Assembly: GCA_050185825.1 (NCBI GenBank)
Contig: JBFWZA010000010.1
Coordinates: 124,001-188,000 of the forward strand
Origin: SZUA-309 sp050185825
GTDB taxonomy: Bacteria > Pseudomonadota > Gammaproteobacteria > Pseudomonadales > Azotimanducaceae
Reading direction: 5' to 3'
DNA length: 64,000 nt
The notes under the pieces were generated by a model that saw only the letters and a program-made list of their open reading frames with translations, was not told where the DNA came from and did no database searches. Numbering within the stretch: position 1 is the first letter of the stretch; every line of letters begins with the position of its first letter. Positions 18,582 through 27,164 of this stretch are shown in pieces. The position numbers and the translations under genes are program-made.

Positions 18582-19136
18582 GTGACACAAGAAGTCGTCG
18601 ACGTACTGGGAGATCTGATTACCGACTACCTCGGTCTCGTCGAGGATGGAGAATCGAGCTTCCGACCCGGTTACAAGGGGCTCTACTCCGTCAAGGAGCT
18701 GCGGGTGATGCACACGGTCTTCCGCTCCTGGCGGCGGTGCGTTGCCTGCACGGTCACGCAGATCGCCAACGAAACCGGCATCAGCAAAACCACCGTCTCC
18801 CGTGCGGTCACCGGTCTCATGACCAACGGGCTGCTCATGGAGGAGCAGGATCCGGAAGACGGGCGGCGTCGCCTGTTACGTCCCACCCTCGAGGGCCAGC
18901 AGACGCTCGACAACATCAATACCTGGCTGTCTCTCTGGGCAGACCGGCTGCTCGAGGTCGGCACTCAGCGAAACGAAGTCGTCGCGGAGCGCGAAGTCGT
19001 CGCGAAGCGCGAAGTCGTCGCGAAGCGCGAAGTCGTCGCGGAGCGCGAGCCATCAGCCGCGGAGCGCGAAGCCATCATCGCGCCGGAGCCGGTAGGCAAC
19101 ACCGGTCAGCTGTCGAGAGACGCCGCGTCGAGATAG
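18582..19136 (+). CDS. MarR-type winged-helix regulator with a charged repeat tail
   Basis: This is a 184-aa DNA-binding protein. Residues 30-110 form a MarR-like winged helix: LRVMHTVFRSW, then VTQIANETGISKTTVSRAVTGLMTNGLLMEEQDPEDGRRRLLRPTLEG, where recognition helix and wing are clear. Residues 132-155 are four copies of a hexapeptide EVVA(E/K)R, giving a highly charged helical tail not usual for MarR proteins. The start is GTG, without an evident ribosome-binding site. It stands alone between flrA and fliT in an otherwise all-minus flagellar block, and its 3' end overlaps the convergent fliT by 31 nt. The ligand and targets are unknown; flrA is the obvious candidate target by position. Confidence 0.75.
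   Translation: MTQEVVDVLGDLITDYLGLVEDGESSFRPGYKGLYSVKELRVMHTVFRSWRRCVACTVTQIANETGISKTTVSRAVTGLMTNGLLMEEQDPEDGRRRLLRPTLEGQQTLDNINTWLSLWADRLLEVGTQRNEVVAEREVVAKREVVAKREVVAEREPSAAEREAIIAPEPVGNTGQLSRDAASR
18975..19046 (+). repeat. Four tandem 18-bp units inside the MarR-type gene
   Basis: The unit is GAAGTCGTCGCG(A/G)AGCGC, present at 18975, 18993, 19011 and 19029. The copies differ only at one A/G position, and degenerate continuation follows to about 19075. The 18-bp period keeps the reading frame, so copy-number change would lengthen or shorten the EVVAxR tail without breaking the protein. Confidence 0.95.
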
Positions 19137-19432
19137 CGGCGCGCGGCCTGGCCGCGCTGCTGGTGCGCCCACAATTCCTCGCTCAGACGTTCCCGATCCT
19201 CGAGGGCCAGATGCCTGAGGGCACGGTCAGCGTCGAGTATCTGCTCGATCAGAGAAACTTCCTGGTGCGGCTCGCTGACCACGGCAAACAGTGCCTCCAG
19301 CAGGTTGGCGCGCAGCTCGCCCTGATCCCGTGCCCGCTGCCAGTCACCTTCTGCGGCGCTGGCGGACATCTCCCGGGTGGCCTCGCGGATCCTGTCGCGG
19401 AGCACAGCGGCACTGGCGGCCATGGCGTTCAA
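19106..19432 (-). CDS. fliT: FliT-like flagellar chaperone
   Basis: This is a small (108-aa) all-helical protein directly downstream of fliS, with a 4-nt overlap (ATGA). This is where FliT, the chaperone for the filament cap FliD, is found in many gammaproteobacteria. The sequence is rich in Ala, Arg, Leu and Glu with helical periodicity (LRDRIREATREMSASAAEGDW, then RHLALEDRERLSEELWAHQQRGQAARRYL). FliT proteins diverge greatly, so the call relies mainly on size and context. Confidence 0.65.
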   Translation of the reverse strand: MNAMAASAAVLRDRIREATREMSASAAEGDWQRARDQGELRANLLEALFAVVSEPHQEVSLIEQILDADRALRHLALEDRERLSEELWAHQQRGQAARRYLDAASLDS

Positions 19433-19839
19433 GCGCCCCTGGGTGCACCGGCAGCCGCGGCCGATGCGGTGAGCACGTCCCAGGCCGACTTGATCTCTCG
19501 AAGGAGCCCCGCGGCCTCGTCCAGAAGACCCGGGTCGTCCTTGACGTTGGCCGCCAGCAGACGCCGGCCGACATAGTCATAGAGATCGCCGAGATTGTCG
19601 GCGAGCGCACCCGCACCCGGATCCAGGCTGGCGCGGAGCCCGTCGACGATGGAGATCGCCTTGCCGATCTGCTCGCCTTTCGCCGCAGCGTCCTCGCGCT
19701 GCATGTGACCCTTGGCGACGGCGATGCGCTCCAGTGCCCCGTCCAGCAGCAGCTGGACGAGCCGCTCCGGCGACGCACCGTCGATGCCGCTCCGGGCGCC
19801 GACGGCGCGATAGGCGTTTACACCATTTGCGTTGTTCAT
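19429..19839 (-). CDS. fliS: FliS, flagellin chaperone
   Basis: FliS binds the flagellin C-terminus and prevents premature polymerisation in the cytoplasm. The 136-aa protein shows the family pattern: ANGVNAYRAVGARSGIDGASPERLVQLLLDGALERIAVAKGHM with the conserved Leu-rich helix, then GKAISIVDGLRASLD and LGDLYDYVGRRLLAANVKDD. It lies 26 nt after fliD on the same strand and overlaps fliT. Confidence 0.95.
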   Translation of the reverse strand: MNNANGVNAYRAVGARSGIDGASPERLVQLLLDGALERIAVAKGHMQREDAAAKGEQIGKAISIVDGLRASLDPGAGALADNLGDLYDYVGRRLLAANVKDDPGLLDEAAGLLREIKSAWDVLTASAAAAGAPRGA

Positions 19840-19865
19840 CTGCTCATACTCTCAACAGTCGTCCG

Positions 19866-21257
19866 TTATCCGTCATTACCCCGGGCGGTGAAACCCGGCA
19901 GGTTTGCCAGCTGCTGGCCCAGGAAGGTGCTCGTGGAGTCGAGCTGGCCGATCAGCGAATCCAGCGCCGAAAACTGTGCCGTCAGACGGGCCCGCACCAC
20001 CTCCATCCGGCGATCGAGCGCCTCCCGCTGGGTGGTGAGATCGCCGATCAGAAGCTCGAGCCCGTCGGAACGGGTCTCCAGCGCCGCCTCCGGCTCCAGG
20101 AATCCTTCGACCAGTCCGAACAGCCGGTTCGCGAACCCGGACTCGTCGGAGAACAGCCGGCCCACGTCGTCGAACCCACCGGCGAGCGCATCGCCGAGCG
20201 TGCTCTCGTCCAGGGCCAGCGTGCCGTCCAGGTTCGTGGTGATACCGATCTCCGCAAGGCTCGCAAACGGGCTCGCGGTGCCGGTGATGCTGCCGCCGAC
20301 AACGCCGCGCAGCTGAAACTGCAGGTTGCGCACCGCGCTCTCACCGAACAGTGGGGCACCCTGCAGCGTCTCGACGTTGAATGCCGTCTGGCTCTTGAGC
20401 GTGGACAGCAGCTCGTTGTAGCCGGACACGAAGCTCCGAAGCTGCTCCCGGGCCGCCTCCGTGTCGTAGCCGACAGTAAGGTCGTACGCCGTGCCCGGCT
20501 CGGCGCTCTTGAGATCGATGTCGATCCCCTCGATGGCCCCGGAGATCACGTTGCTGGCGGAAGTCACCGTCAGGCCGTCGATCAGCACCGTGGCATCCGC
20601 GGGAGCGTCCACCTCCACCATGTTGGTGGTGCCGCCGACGGGGTCGTAGACCAGCGCATCGAGACCGGCATCGCCGGTTGCAGTGACCGTGATGGCGCTG
20701 GAGAGTCCCGTGGTTGTCGACGTCAGGACGAGGTGGGCACCGTCGACGCTGTTGACGATGGTCGCCAGCACCTCGGTGTTGAACTCGTTGTCGTTGATGG
20801 CGGCCGCAATTTCCACCAGCGTGTCGTTGGGGCTGGCGATGTCCACTGTGAATACCTGGGCGTTGGAGGTGATGGTCAGCGTGCCGCTGCCCACTACCGT
20901 GTCCGGGCCCGCGAAGGCGGCGCTGCGGATCTTCGCGCCGCTCGCCAGCGACTGAACCTCCACCGCGTAGCGGCCGGGGATCGCGGTGGTGTCCGCCGTG
21001 GCGGTGAACACCTCTTCGTTGGCAGACCGGGTCGTGCGGCCCTGAAAGGTTTCCAGCGCCGTCAGCGGCTCGAGCAGGTCGCGGAAGGTCGAGAGCGCTC
21101 CCTTGACCACGCCGAGCGCCGACAGCTTCGACTGCGCCTGAGCTTCCCGCAGGTCGAGCCGGGTCTGCGTGGGTGCGCGCTCCGCGGCCACGAGCTGCGA
21201 GACGATGCCCGCCACGTCGAGTCCGGAGCCGAGACCTGTAGAGGATATGGTTGCCAT
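19866..21257 (-). CDS. fliD: FliD, filament cap protein
   Basis: FliD caps the growing filament and folds incoming flagellin. The 463-aa protein starts MATISSTGLGSGLDVAGIVSQLVAAERAPTQ, the canonical FliD N-terminus. The middle is beta-rich and variable. The C-terminal helical part (ERLFGLVEGFLEP-type segment, then RREALDRRMEVVRARLTAQFSALDSLIGQL) matches FliD_C. Its length is on the average side. A sigma-54-like box lies 45 nt upstream. Confidence 0.96.
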   Translation of the reverse strand: MATISSTGLGSGLDVAGIVSQLVAAERAPTQTRLDLREAQAQSKLSALGVVKGALSTFRDLLEPLTALETFQGRTTRSANEEVFTATADTTAIPGRYAVEVQSLASGAKIRSAAFAGPDTVVGSGTLTITSNAQVFTVDIASPNDTLVEIAAAINDNEFNTEVLATIVNSVDGAHLVLTSTTTGLSSAITVTATGDAGLDALVYDPVGGTTNMVEVDAPADATVLIDGLTVTSASNVISGAIEGIDIDLKSAEPGTAYDLTVGYDTEAAREQLRSFVSGYNELLSTLKSQTAFNVETLQGAPLFGESAVRNLQFQLRGVVGGSITGTASPFASLAEIGITTNLDGTLALDESTLGDALAGGFDDVGRLFSDESGFANRLFGLVEGFLEPEAALETRSDGLELLIGDLTTQREALDRRMEVVRARLTAQFSALDSLIGQLDSTSTFLGQQLANLPGFTARGNDG

Positions 21258-21301
21258 TCGGTGGTTACCGCCCTGCGTCGATCACACTGACTGACCGGGT
21301 T

Positions 21302-21317
21302 TGCACGATCCGTACCA
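21302..21317 (-). promoter_or_regulatory. Possible sigma-54 promoter for fliDST
   Basis: On the minus strand the sequence reads TGGTAC-GGATC-GTGCA, with GG and GC separated by 10 nt. It differs from the consensus TGGCAC-N5-TTGCA by a T at the fourth -24 position and a G in the -12 element. It is 45 nt upstream of fliD, in the 73-nt gap after flaG. It is weaker than the flgB box. Confidence 0.45.
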
Positions 21318-21330
21318 GCGCAAGCTCTGC

Positions 21331-21708
21331 TCAGGCCTGCTGATCGATCAGCAGCGCGCCGCTGCTGGCGAGGGACTCCGAGATGCGCAGAAACTCCTCG
21401 CTCGGGATCTGCCGGATCACTTCCTTGGTTTCTCCGTCCAGCACTTTGACCACCATCTGGCCGCTGGCCTCGTGAACGCTGAAGCTCAGGTCGCGATTGA
21501 GGCTCCTGGCGAAGTTCGAGAGGCTCTCAGCCAAACGCTCGAGCTCGGGCAGCTCGGGTATCTTCACCTCTCGCGCTTCTGTGGCCGGCAACGTCGTGCC
21601 GGATGCCGGCAGGCTCCTTCCGGCCGCGCTGCCCGAAGCGGAGGCTGACACGGCCGTCGCGGGTCGCTCCGGCTTCAGCGCTGTTGTCGTTGCTGTCACG
21701 TCGAACAT
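21331..21708 (-). CDS. flaG: FlaG-family protein
   Basis: FlaG proteins sit between flagellin and fliD genes and influence filament length. The 125-aa sequence has a low-complexity N-terminus and the conserved C-terminal half: LSNFARSLNRDLSFSVHEASGQMVVKVLDGETKEVIRQIPSEEFLRISE, the FlaG domain signature. It ends with a short tail (LASSGALLIDQQA). It follows fliC by 106 nt, a gap that holds a strong hairpin. Confidence 0.93.
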   Translation of the reverse strand: MFDVTATTTALKPERPATAVSASASGSAAGRSLPASGTTLPATEAREVKIPELPELERLAESLSNFARSLNRDLSFSVHEASGQMVVKVLDGETKEVIRQIPSEEFLRISESLASSGALLIDQQA

Positions 21709-21735
21709 GACCGATCTCCATCCGAGATCCCTTTC

Positions 21736-21773
21736 CCGTCAGACGGCCGGGCCAGGCATCAGGCCTGGCCCGG
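21736..21773 (-). terminator. Two adjacent hairpins between fliC and flaG
   Basis: An 11-bp perfect stem with a 5-nt loop (21747-21757 pairing with 21763-21773) lies 42 nt downstream of the fliC stop. It is followed on the minus strand by a second short stem, CCGTC-N-GACGG (21736-21746). No U-run follows, so it is more likely a partial terminator or an mRNA-stabilising structure that makes fliC mRNA more abundant than flaG-fliDST. Confidence 0.45.
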
Positions 21774-21814
21774 TCTGGAACGCTCATCCGTGAACGTTCC
21801 CGCCTTTGCGCCGC

Positions 21815-23329
21815 TTACTGGAGCAGGCTCAGCACCACCTGGGGTTGTGCATTCGCCTGGGCCAGCACGGCCACACCGGCCTGCTGCAGGATCTGCGCCT
21901 TCGTGAGAGCAGCGGTTTCCGCAGCAAAGTCCGCGTCCTGGATCCGGCCGCGGGAAGCAGCCAGGTTCTCGGACACAGCCTGGAGGCCGGAGATCGTGGA
22001 CTCGAAGCGGTTCTGGATGGCGCCCAGCTCACTGCGCAGCGTGCTGATCACTTCCAGGGCCGAGTCGACCCGCGAGATGGTGTTGTTGGCTTCGGTGACG
22101 GAGTTCACGTTGATCGTGGCCAGCGTATTGGTGTCCAGAGCAATCGTGTAGTCCGTAGTCGCGGCAAGACCCATATCGTCCGCATCGCCGGTGAGGATGA
22201 TGTTCTCGGTTGCAGACAGCGACAGAGTACCGCCGTTGACCGCATCCGCATCCGTGCTGGTGGCAACTGCAGCCGCAACCGTGGCACCAACCGAGCCGGC
22301 TCTGAAATCGACGCCGTTGAAGGTCGATGCAGCACCAGCCGTGATACCACCACCCGCATCGGTGACTTCCTGACCGATGATGATGTCCCGTCCGTCAGCA
22401 GCCGACAGATAGAGCACCGAGCCAGCAAGTGCTGCCGTCACACCGGTGTTGGAAGACTGCGCGTTGATCGCGTCAGCGATCTGTGAGGTCGTCAGCGTTC
22501 CGCCAGTCTCCTGGTCGAAGGCTGCGAAGATGTCCTGCCCGTTGATACGCAGGTTGTACTCAGAAGCCGCACCGGTGTCGGTCGTGTCAGCGATTGCGAA
22601 AGCAACGTTGTTCCGGGCAGTAACGGTCAGGCCGGCCACACCGGAGTTGTTGATGGCTTCCGCCTTGGCGTAGGCACTGCCGGCATTCTGTCCTGCCGCG
22701 GTGCCCGCAACGGAGGCACCGATGGTAACCGCCGCATTGGAGCCAACCGCAATGGTACCGGTTCCGGAGAGAGCCGCCGTCGTCACTTCGGTGCTGGAGG
22801 TGGCGGTGGCGATCTGGCCGATCTGGTTGGTACGCACGCTGGTGTTCAGACTGATGCTGATGGTTTCACCCACGTTCGCGCCGACCTGGAAGGTCGCCGT
22901 GCCGAGCGAGCCGTCGAGCACTTTCTGGCCGTTGAACGAGGTCTGCCGGGCAATCCGGTCGATCTCGTCGAGACGCTGCTGCACCTCGTTGTCCAGCGCT
23001 GCCCGGTCGGACGCGGAGTTCGTCACGTTGGCGGACTGGATGGCCAGCTCACGGATCCGCTGCAGGTTGTTGGTCAGCTCACCGAGGGCGCTCTCTGCCG
23101 TCTGGGCGAGAGAGATGCCGTCGCTGGCGTTCCGAACGGCCTGGTTCAGACCCCGGATCTGGGTGGTGAAGCGCTCGGCGATGGCGAGACCTGCCGCATC
23201 GTCCTTGGCGCTGTTGATACGAAGGCCCGTGGAGAGACGCTCGAGAGAGGTCGCCAGGGCGCTCTGTGAGTTGTTCAGATTCCGCTGAGCGTTCAGCGAC
23301 AGAACGTTGGTATTGATTCCAAGGGCCAT
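21815..23329 (-). CDS. fliC: FliC, flagellin
   Basis: This is the major filament subunit, 504 aa. The N-terminal D0/D1 region begins MALGINTNVLSLNAQRNLNNSQSALATSLERLSTGLRINSAKDDAAGLAIAERF. The C-terminal D1/D0 region ends with QAGVAVLAQANAQPQVVLSLLQ, both textbook flagellin ends that bind FliS and polymerise. The centre (about 180-400) is a variable Thr/Ala/Asn-rich surface domain. AAGGAG lies 10 nt upstream of the ATG, and a good sigma-28 promoter about 95 nt upstream. It is the only flagellin in the window. Confidence 0.98.
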   Translation of the reverse strand: MALGINTNVLSLNAQRNLNNSQSALATSLERLSTGLRINSAKDDAAGLAIAERFTTQIRGLNQAVRNASDGISLAQTAESALGELTNNLQRIRELAIQSANVTNSASDRAALDNEVQQRLDEIDRIARQTSFNGQKVLDGSLGTATFQVGANVGETISISLNTSVRTNQIGQIATATSSTEVTTAALSGTGTIAVGSNAAVTIGASVAGTAAGQNAGSAYAKAEAINNSGVAGLTVTARNNVAFAIADTTDTGAASEYNLRINGQDIFAAFDQETGGTLTTSQIADAINAQSSNTGVTAALAGSVLYLSAADGRDIIIGQEVTDAGGGITAGAASTFNGVDFRAGSVGATVAAAVATSTDADAVNGGTLSLSATENIILTGDADDMGLAATTDYTIALDTNTLATINVNSVTEANNTISRVDSALEVISTLRSELGAIQNRFESTISGLQAVSENLAASRGRIQDADFAAETAALTKAQILQQAGVAVLAQANAQPQVVLSLLQ

Positions 23330-23421
23330 GAAAAACTCTCCTTAGCAGTCGTTCATCTTCAGCCGTTTCCGTGGTTCCGAGAGACGCACCCCGAAGGGAA
23401 TCGCTCACCACTTGATCCTGT

Positions 23422-23448
23422 TTATCGGACCGGCTGTCGAAAACCTTA
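23422..23448 (-). promoter_or_regulatory. Sigma-28 (FliA) promoter for fliC
   Basis: On the minus strand: TAAGGTTT (-35; consensus TAAAGTTT), spacing of 15 nt from TAAG to TCCGATAA (-10; consensus GCCGATAA). Seven of eight bases match in each element. It is about 95 nt upstream of fliC, leaving a leader of roughly 80 nt with a strong ribosome-binding site. Confidence 0.8.
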
Positions 23449-23572
23449 GGAGTTTCTCGATAAATGGGGCCTGGTTATCACTGTGAGCGTGCGTTCGGGA
23501 CAACACACCGCACGCCACCGCTGCTCGAGATGTAAAAAACGGCGTCCCGAGCGGAGGAAAAGGCGGAAATTC

Positions 23573-23589
23573 CGTCCCAGGTCGGGACG
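23573..23589 (-). terminator. Hairpin directly after flgL, possible terminator of the flg operon
   Basis: A 6-bp stem CGTCCC/GGGACG with a 5-nt loop begins 1 nt after the flgL stop. The following minus-strand sequence has only short T runs (a T6 run sits at 23534-23539, about 35 nt further). A perfect CGGAAATTCCG palindrome is adjacent. Termination here is plausible but not strongly supported. Confidence 0.3.
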
Positions 23590-23590
23590 G

Positions 23591-24784
23591 TCAGAGGAAG
23601 TTGAACAGCGACAGGCCCTGCAGGCGGGCGTAGGTCTGCTGCGCGGCCTCCAGGCCGGCGAGCTGCAGATTCAGGCGTCCCACCGCCTCGGCGAAATCCA
23701 GATCGCGGATGTCGGCGCGGGTGGTCTCGAGCTGCAGCTCGTACTCGTCGTTTGCCTGGGCCTGGGTATCCAGAGTGGACAGCCGCGTGCCCACCTCCGT
23801 GCGCACGGTGAGCAGCGTCCCGAGCGCCTGATCGAGATTGGCCAGCGAGGCGTTGAGCTCGGATCGCACCTGTGCGCGCTCGGCGGGCCCCTGACCGGAG
23901 CTCGCGAGGACCGCCGCAAGGGCGTCGAGCGTCGCAAACAGGTCCTGGTTGACGCTCGGCGTGACGTTGAAGCTGTCGCCGGTGGCCGGCGCCCCTTCCA
24001 TGCGCACCTCGATGCCGCCGAAGGCGATGGTCTGGCCGGGTGCATAAGCCCCCGAGACCACCACCGCGCCGCCGGAATCCACCACCTCGTAGGCATCCGG
24101 CGCCGTGAACCGGACCACGTAGGCCTCGGCTGTCCAGGCACCGGGGTCGACCACCGCACCGGGCACCAGCAAGCCGCTGCCCGTGTTGGCAGCGTCCGCC
24201 GACACCGCGAAGGTGCCGTTGCCCGTGGGTATCTGCATGAACACGGTGGCGCCGTGATCACCGTCCGCAATACTGCGCGACTCGCTGATCTTCAGGAGAC
24301 GCTGTCCCTGATCGCCGTTGTAGGTGACCACGCCGCCTTCCCGGGAGAACGCCTGGGTGCGGCTCCTGAAGCCGCTGAACAGGTACTCGCCCTGTCCGTT
24401 CTGGCTGTTGGCGATGTCGAGCAGTGCGTCCGCAAGCTGGCGGACCTCCGCGGCGATCAGGGCCCGGCTCTCCGGGCTCTGGGTATCGTTGCTGCCCTGG
24501 ATGACGAGCTCCCTGGCCCGCTGCACGATCTGTGTGGCATTCGACAGCGCGTTGTCCTCGAGGGACAGCCGGACGCGGGCGAGCTCCGCATTCGTGCGGA
24601 ACTGACCCAGACGATCCAGGGTCGCGTCGAGCTCGAGCACACGCTGAGAGCCGAGCGGATCGTCGGAGGGATTGATGATCCGTTTGCCGGTGGACACCTG
24701 GAGCTGAGTCTGGGACAGCGAGCGCTGCTGCTCCAGGATCGCGTTGATGGCCAGGCGCTGCATGGCGATGGTCGAGATGCGCAT
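23591..24784 (-). CDS. flgL: FlgL, hook-filament junction protein 2
   Basis: FlgL (HAP3) joins hook and filament. The 397-aa protein begins MRISTIAMQRLAINAILEQQRSLSQTQLQVSTGKRI with the typical PSDDP motif right after. Its C-terminus (FAEAVGRLNLQLAGLEAAQQTYARLQGLSLFNFL) is flagellin-like, as expected. It is the last gene of the flgB-L run and starts 2 nt after flgK. Confidence 0.96.
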   Translation of the reverse strand: MRISTIAMQRLAINAILEQQRSLSQTQLQVSTGKRIINPSDDPLGSQRVLELDATLDRLGQFRTNAELARVRLSLEDNALSNATQIVQRARELVIQGSNDTQSPESRALIAAEVRQLADALLDIANSQNGQGEYLFSGFRSRTQAFSREGGVVTYNGDQGQRLLKISESRSIADGDHGATVFMQIPTGNGTFAVSADAANTGSGLLVPGAVVDPGAWTAEAYVVRFTAPDAYEVVDSGGAVVVSGAYAPGQTIAFGGIEVRMEGAPATGDSFNVTPSVNQDLFATLDALAAVLASSGQGPAERAQVRSELNASLANLDQALGTLLTVRTEVGTRLSTLDTQAQANDEYELQLETTRADIRDLDFAEAVGRLNLQLAGLEAAQQTYARLQGLSLFNFL

Positions 24785-24786
24785 GG

Positions 24787-26679
24787 TCAGTTCCTCGCCA
24801 CCGACAGGATGGTCTGAAACAGCACGTCGGCGACGCTGATCATCTGCGCCATGGCCTGATAGGCCTGCTGATAGCGCAGCATGTTGGCCGCCTCCTCGTC
24901 CAGATTCACGCCCGACACGGACAGGTGGTCGACGAGCGACCGCTCGGTGATGGCGTTCTGGGCCGTGAGGTTGATGCCGGATCGGCGCGTTTCGGTGGCT
25001 ACCTCGGCAACCAGGCTCTCGAACCGTTCGCGGACACTCACCGTCCCACCGCTGAAGATACCGCCGTCGAAGGCATCCGAGAGCGCCATCGCGTTGCGAT
25101 TGTCGCCCACCCCACCCACGTTGCTGGTGACCGTGAAGGTATCGCCCGCTGCCGGCACACCGGTGATGCTGACCCGCCAGCCGTTCAATTCGATGGGGGC
25201 GCCGTCCGTATAGGCGAAGCTGCCGGCACCGTTGATGCTGTACGTGGACGGGTCGAGAAACGTGATGGTCACCGGCGAGAGCAGGCCCGGGTCGGTGACA
25301 TCGAGGATCTCGTCGCCGCCGATGGCGCCACTGCCCGTATTGGCGGAATCCGCGCTGCTGACGATGGGCGCCGCCGCCGCAACCCCTCTCGGGTCGCTCA
25401 GGCTCACGGCAAGGCTGCCTGCCGCTGCGGCCGTCGGTCTCAGCAGAAACCGGTCACCTGCGGAAGGCGCGGCGCCGATCACGATGCTCAGGCCCTCCGC
25501 CTGCAGCGGATCGGCCACCGTGCCGGTACCCGACAGCGTCACCGCCGCGCCCGTATCGGCACGGCTGAGCGAATAGCTGCCGCCATCATAGGACAACACG
25601 TAGTCAGCTGCGGTGAGGCCGCCCGGATCGGTGACCTGGACGCTCACCGCGCCGGCACCGGTATTGCCGGCGGCGCCGATCACCTGCGGGGCGCCGACGC
25701 TGAACAGGTCGCCCCCCAGATTGCCGTCCAGATCCATGCCGTCGCGGTTCCGGGCGTTGAGCGTCTGCGAGATGGCGATGGCGAGCTGCCCCAGCGTGTT
25801 CTGACTCGGCACCAGTAGCTCGCGGCGGAAATCCAGCAGACCACCGATCTCGCCGCCGTGGATGCCGGGCAGCGACATGGTCGTCCCGGTCGCGGTCACC
25901 AGTGCGACCTGCGGCTCGGTGCCCGGGAAATCGCCCTGCACCAGCGCCAGCTCGCTGGCATCGGGTCCCAGCACCAGCGCCTGACCGCTGCCGACAAACA
26001 CACTCACGCTGCCGTCGTCCTGCGGAACCACGCTGACAGCGACCTGCTCCGCAAGCTGGCCGAGAACCACGTCACGCTGATCGAGCAGATCGTTCGGTGG
26101 TGCGCCACCGGCAGCGGCTTTTGCGCTGACGATCGCCTGATTGAGCTCGGCGACGGATGCCGCCAGGGCATTCACCTGATCGACGGCAGCGCCGAGCCGC
26201 GCGTTGACCTCACCCGCCTGGGTGTCCAGCCGTTCGCTGAGCGTGCCGAAACGGTCGGCGAGCACGTTCGCCTGGGACAGCAGCACCTGGCGCGCCGGCA
26301 CGGAAGAGGGGCTGTCCGCAACGGTCTGCAGGGCCGCAAAGAAATCCTGCAGGGGTTGGGAAAGCCCCGAATCGGCATTCGCCAGCAGCGAATCGATGCC
26401 GCCGGCGAGCCCGTTCAGGGCTTCGAGACGCGACTGCTCGGTGACGTTGCCGCGAAGCTGATCCACACGGAACTGGTCCAGCACCCGGACGATACCCTGC
26501 GGCTGCACGCCCCGGCCGATGTAGCCCACACCGACGTTCTCGGCGGGCATGGTGCCGAAGTTCACCCGCTGCCGGCTGTAACCCTCGGTGTTGAGGTTGG
26601 CGATGTTGTGACTGGTGGTCGCGAGCGCGCTCTGAAACGCTCTGAGACCGGTCAGCGATGTGTTCAGTATGTCCGGCAT
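24787..26679 (-). CDS. flgK: FlgK, hook-filament junction protein 1
   Basis: FlgK (HAP1) is the first junction protein distal to the hook. The 630-aa protein starts MPDILNTSLTGLRAFQSALATTSHNIANLNTEGYSRQRVNF, the FlgK N-terminus. The ending SVSGVNLDEEAANMLRYQQAYQAMAQMISVADVLFQTIL is the conserved C-terminal motif. The middle is long and Ala/Gly/Asp-rich. It lies between flgJ and flgL. Confidence 0.97.
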   Translation of the reverse strand: MPDILNTSLTGLRAFQSALATTSHNIANLNTEGYSRQRVNFGTMPAENVGVGYIGRGVQPQGIVRVLDQFRVDQLRGNVTEQSRLEALNGLAGGIDSLLANADSGLSQPLQDFFAALQTVADSPSSVPARQVLLSQANVLADRFGTLSERLDTQAGEVNARLGAAVDQVNALAASVAELNQAIVSAKAAAGGAPPNDLLDQRDVVLGQLAEQVAVSVVPQDDGSVSVFVGSGQALVLGPDASELALVQGDFPGTEPQVALVTATGTTMSLPGIHGGEIGGLLDFRRELLVPSQNTLGQLAIAISQTLNARNRDGMDLDGNLGGDLFSVGAPQVIGAAGNTGAGAVSVQVTDPGGLTAADYVLSYDGGSYSLSRADTGAAVTLSGTGTVADPLQAEGLSIVIGAAPSAGDRFLLRPTAAAAGSLAVSLSDPRGVAAAAPIVSSADSANTGSGAIGGDEILDVTDPGLLSPVTITFLDPSTYSINGAGSFAYTDGAPIELNGWRVSITGVPAAGDTFTVTSNVGGVGDNRNAMALSDAFDGGIFSGGTVSVRERFESLVAEVATETRRSGINLTAQNAITERSLVDHLSVSGVNLDEEAANMLRYQQAYQAMAQMISVADVLFQTILSVARN

Positions 26680-26698
26680 CTGGTAGGACTACCTGGGC

Positions 26699-27157
26699 TC
26701 ACCCTTCTCGGGGCGTCTGCCCACTCCAGTTTGTGTTCCGGGAACTTCCTGTATCGGCCGTACGCTCGGGATCTTGAGTCGACGCGGCCGCCGCTGGTGC
26801 CAGACCGCGCACACTTTCGTAGGCCGCCAGCGCGCGATCCGCCTCGGCGCGACCGGTCAGGCCACCTTCGAGCTCGCGGGCCACCAGATCGGCGATGCCC
26901 ACACCTCCTCCGTCCGCATTGGCGAGCGACAGCGCAAGCTGCTGGTCGAAGAGATCCCGATAGAACAGCGACTGGTCGCTGTCGAAGATGCCCTCACCGA
27001 GGCTCGCGTCACGCATGCTCTTCAGCATCATGTGGGTGAACACGGCAGCGAACTGGCCGGCCACTTCCCGGACCTGACTGCCGCCGCCATCGGCGGTGAT
27101 CTCGCCTTTGAGCCTCGCGAGGCCCTGAAGATCGGTGTAGACGGCTGCCGCGTTCAT
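26699..27157 (-). CDS. flgJ: FlgJ, rod-capping protein (single-domain form)
   Basis: FlgJ caps the growing rod. The 152-aa protein contains only the N-terminal rod-binding domain (REVAGQFAAVFTHMMLKSMRDASL, then DQSLFYRDLFDQQLALSLA). The C-terminal muramidase domain of Salmonella-type FlgJ (~313 aa) is absent and is replaced by a low-complexity tail. Single-domain FlgJ is known in several bacteria, where a separate lytic enzyme opens the peptidoglycan; no such gene is in the window. It lies 7 nt after flgI. Confidence 0.9.
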   Translation of the reverse strand: MNAAAVYTDLQGLARLKGEITADGGGSQVREVAGQFAAVFTHMMLKSMRDASLGEGIFDSDQSLFYRDLFDQQLALSLANADGGGVGIADLVARELEGGLTGRAEADRALAAYESVRGLAPAAAASTQDPERTADTGSSRNTNWSGQTPREG

Positions 27158-27164
27158 GCCCGCC

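Noticed and set aside
18975..19046. Short tandem repeats considered as a CRISPR array
   Set aside because: Units are directly adjacent without spacers and are translated in frame in a regulator gene.
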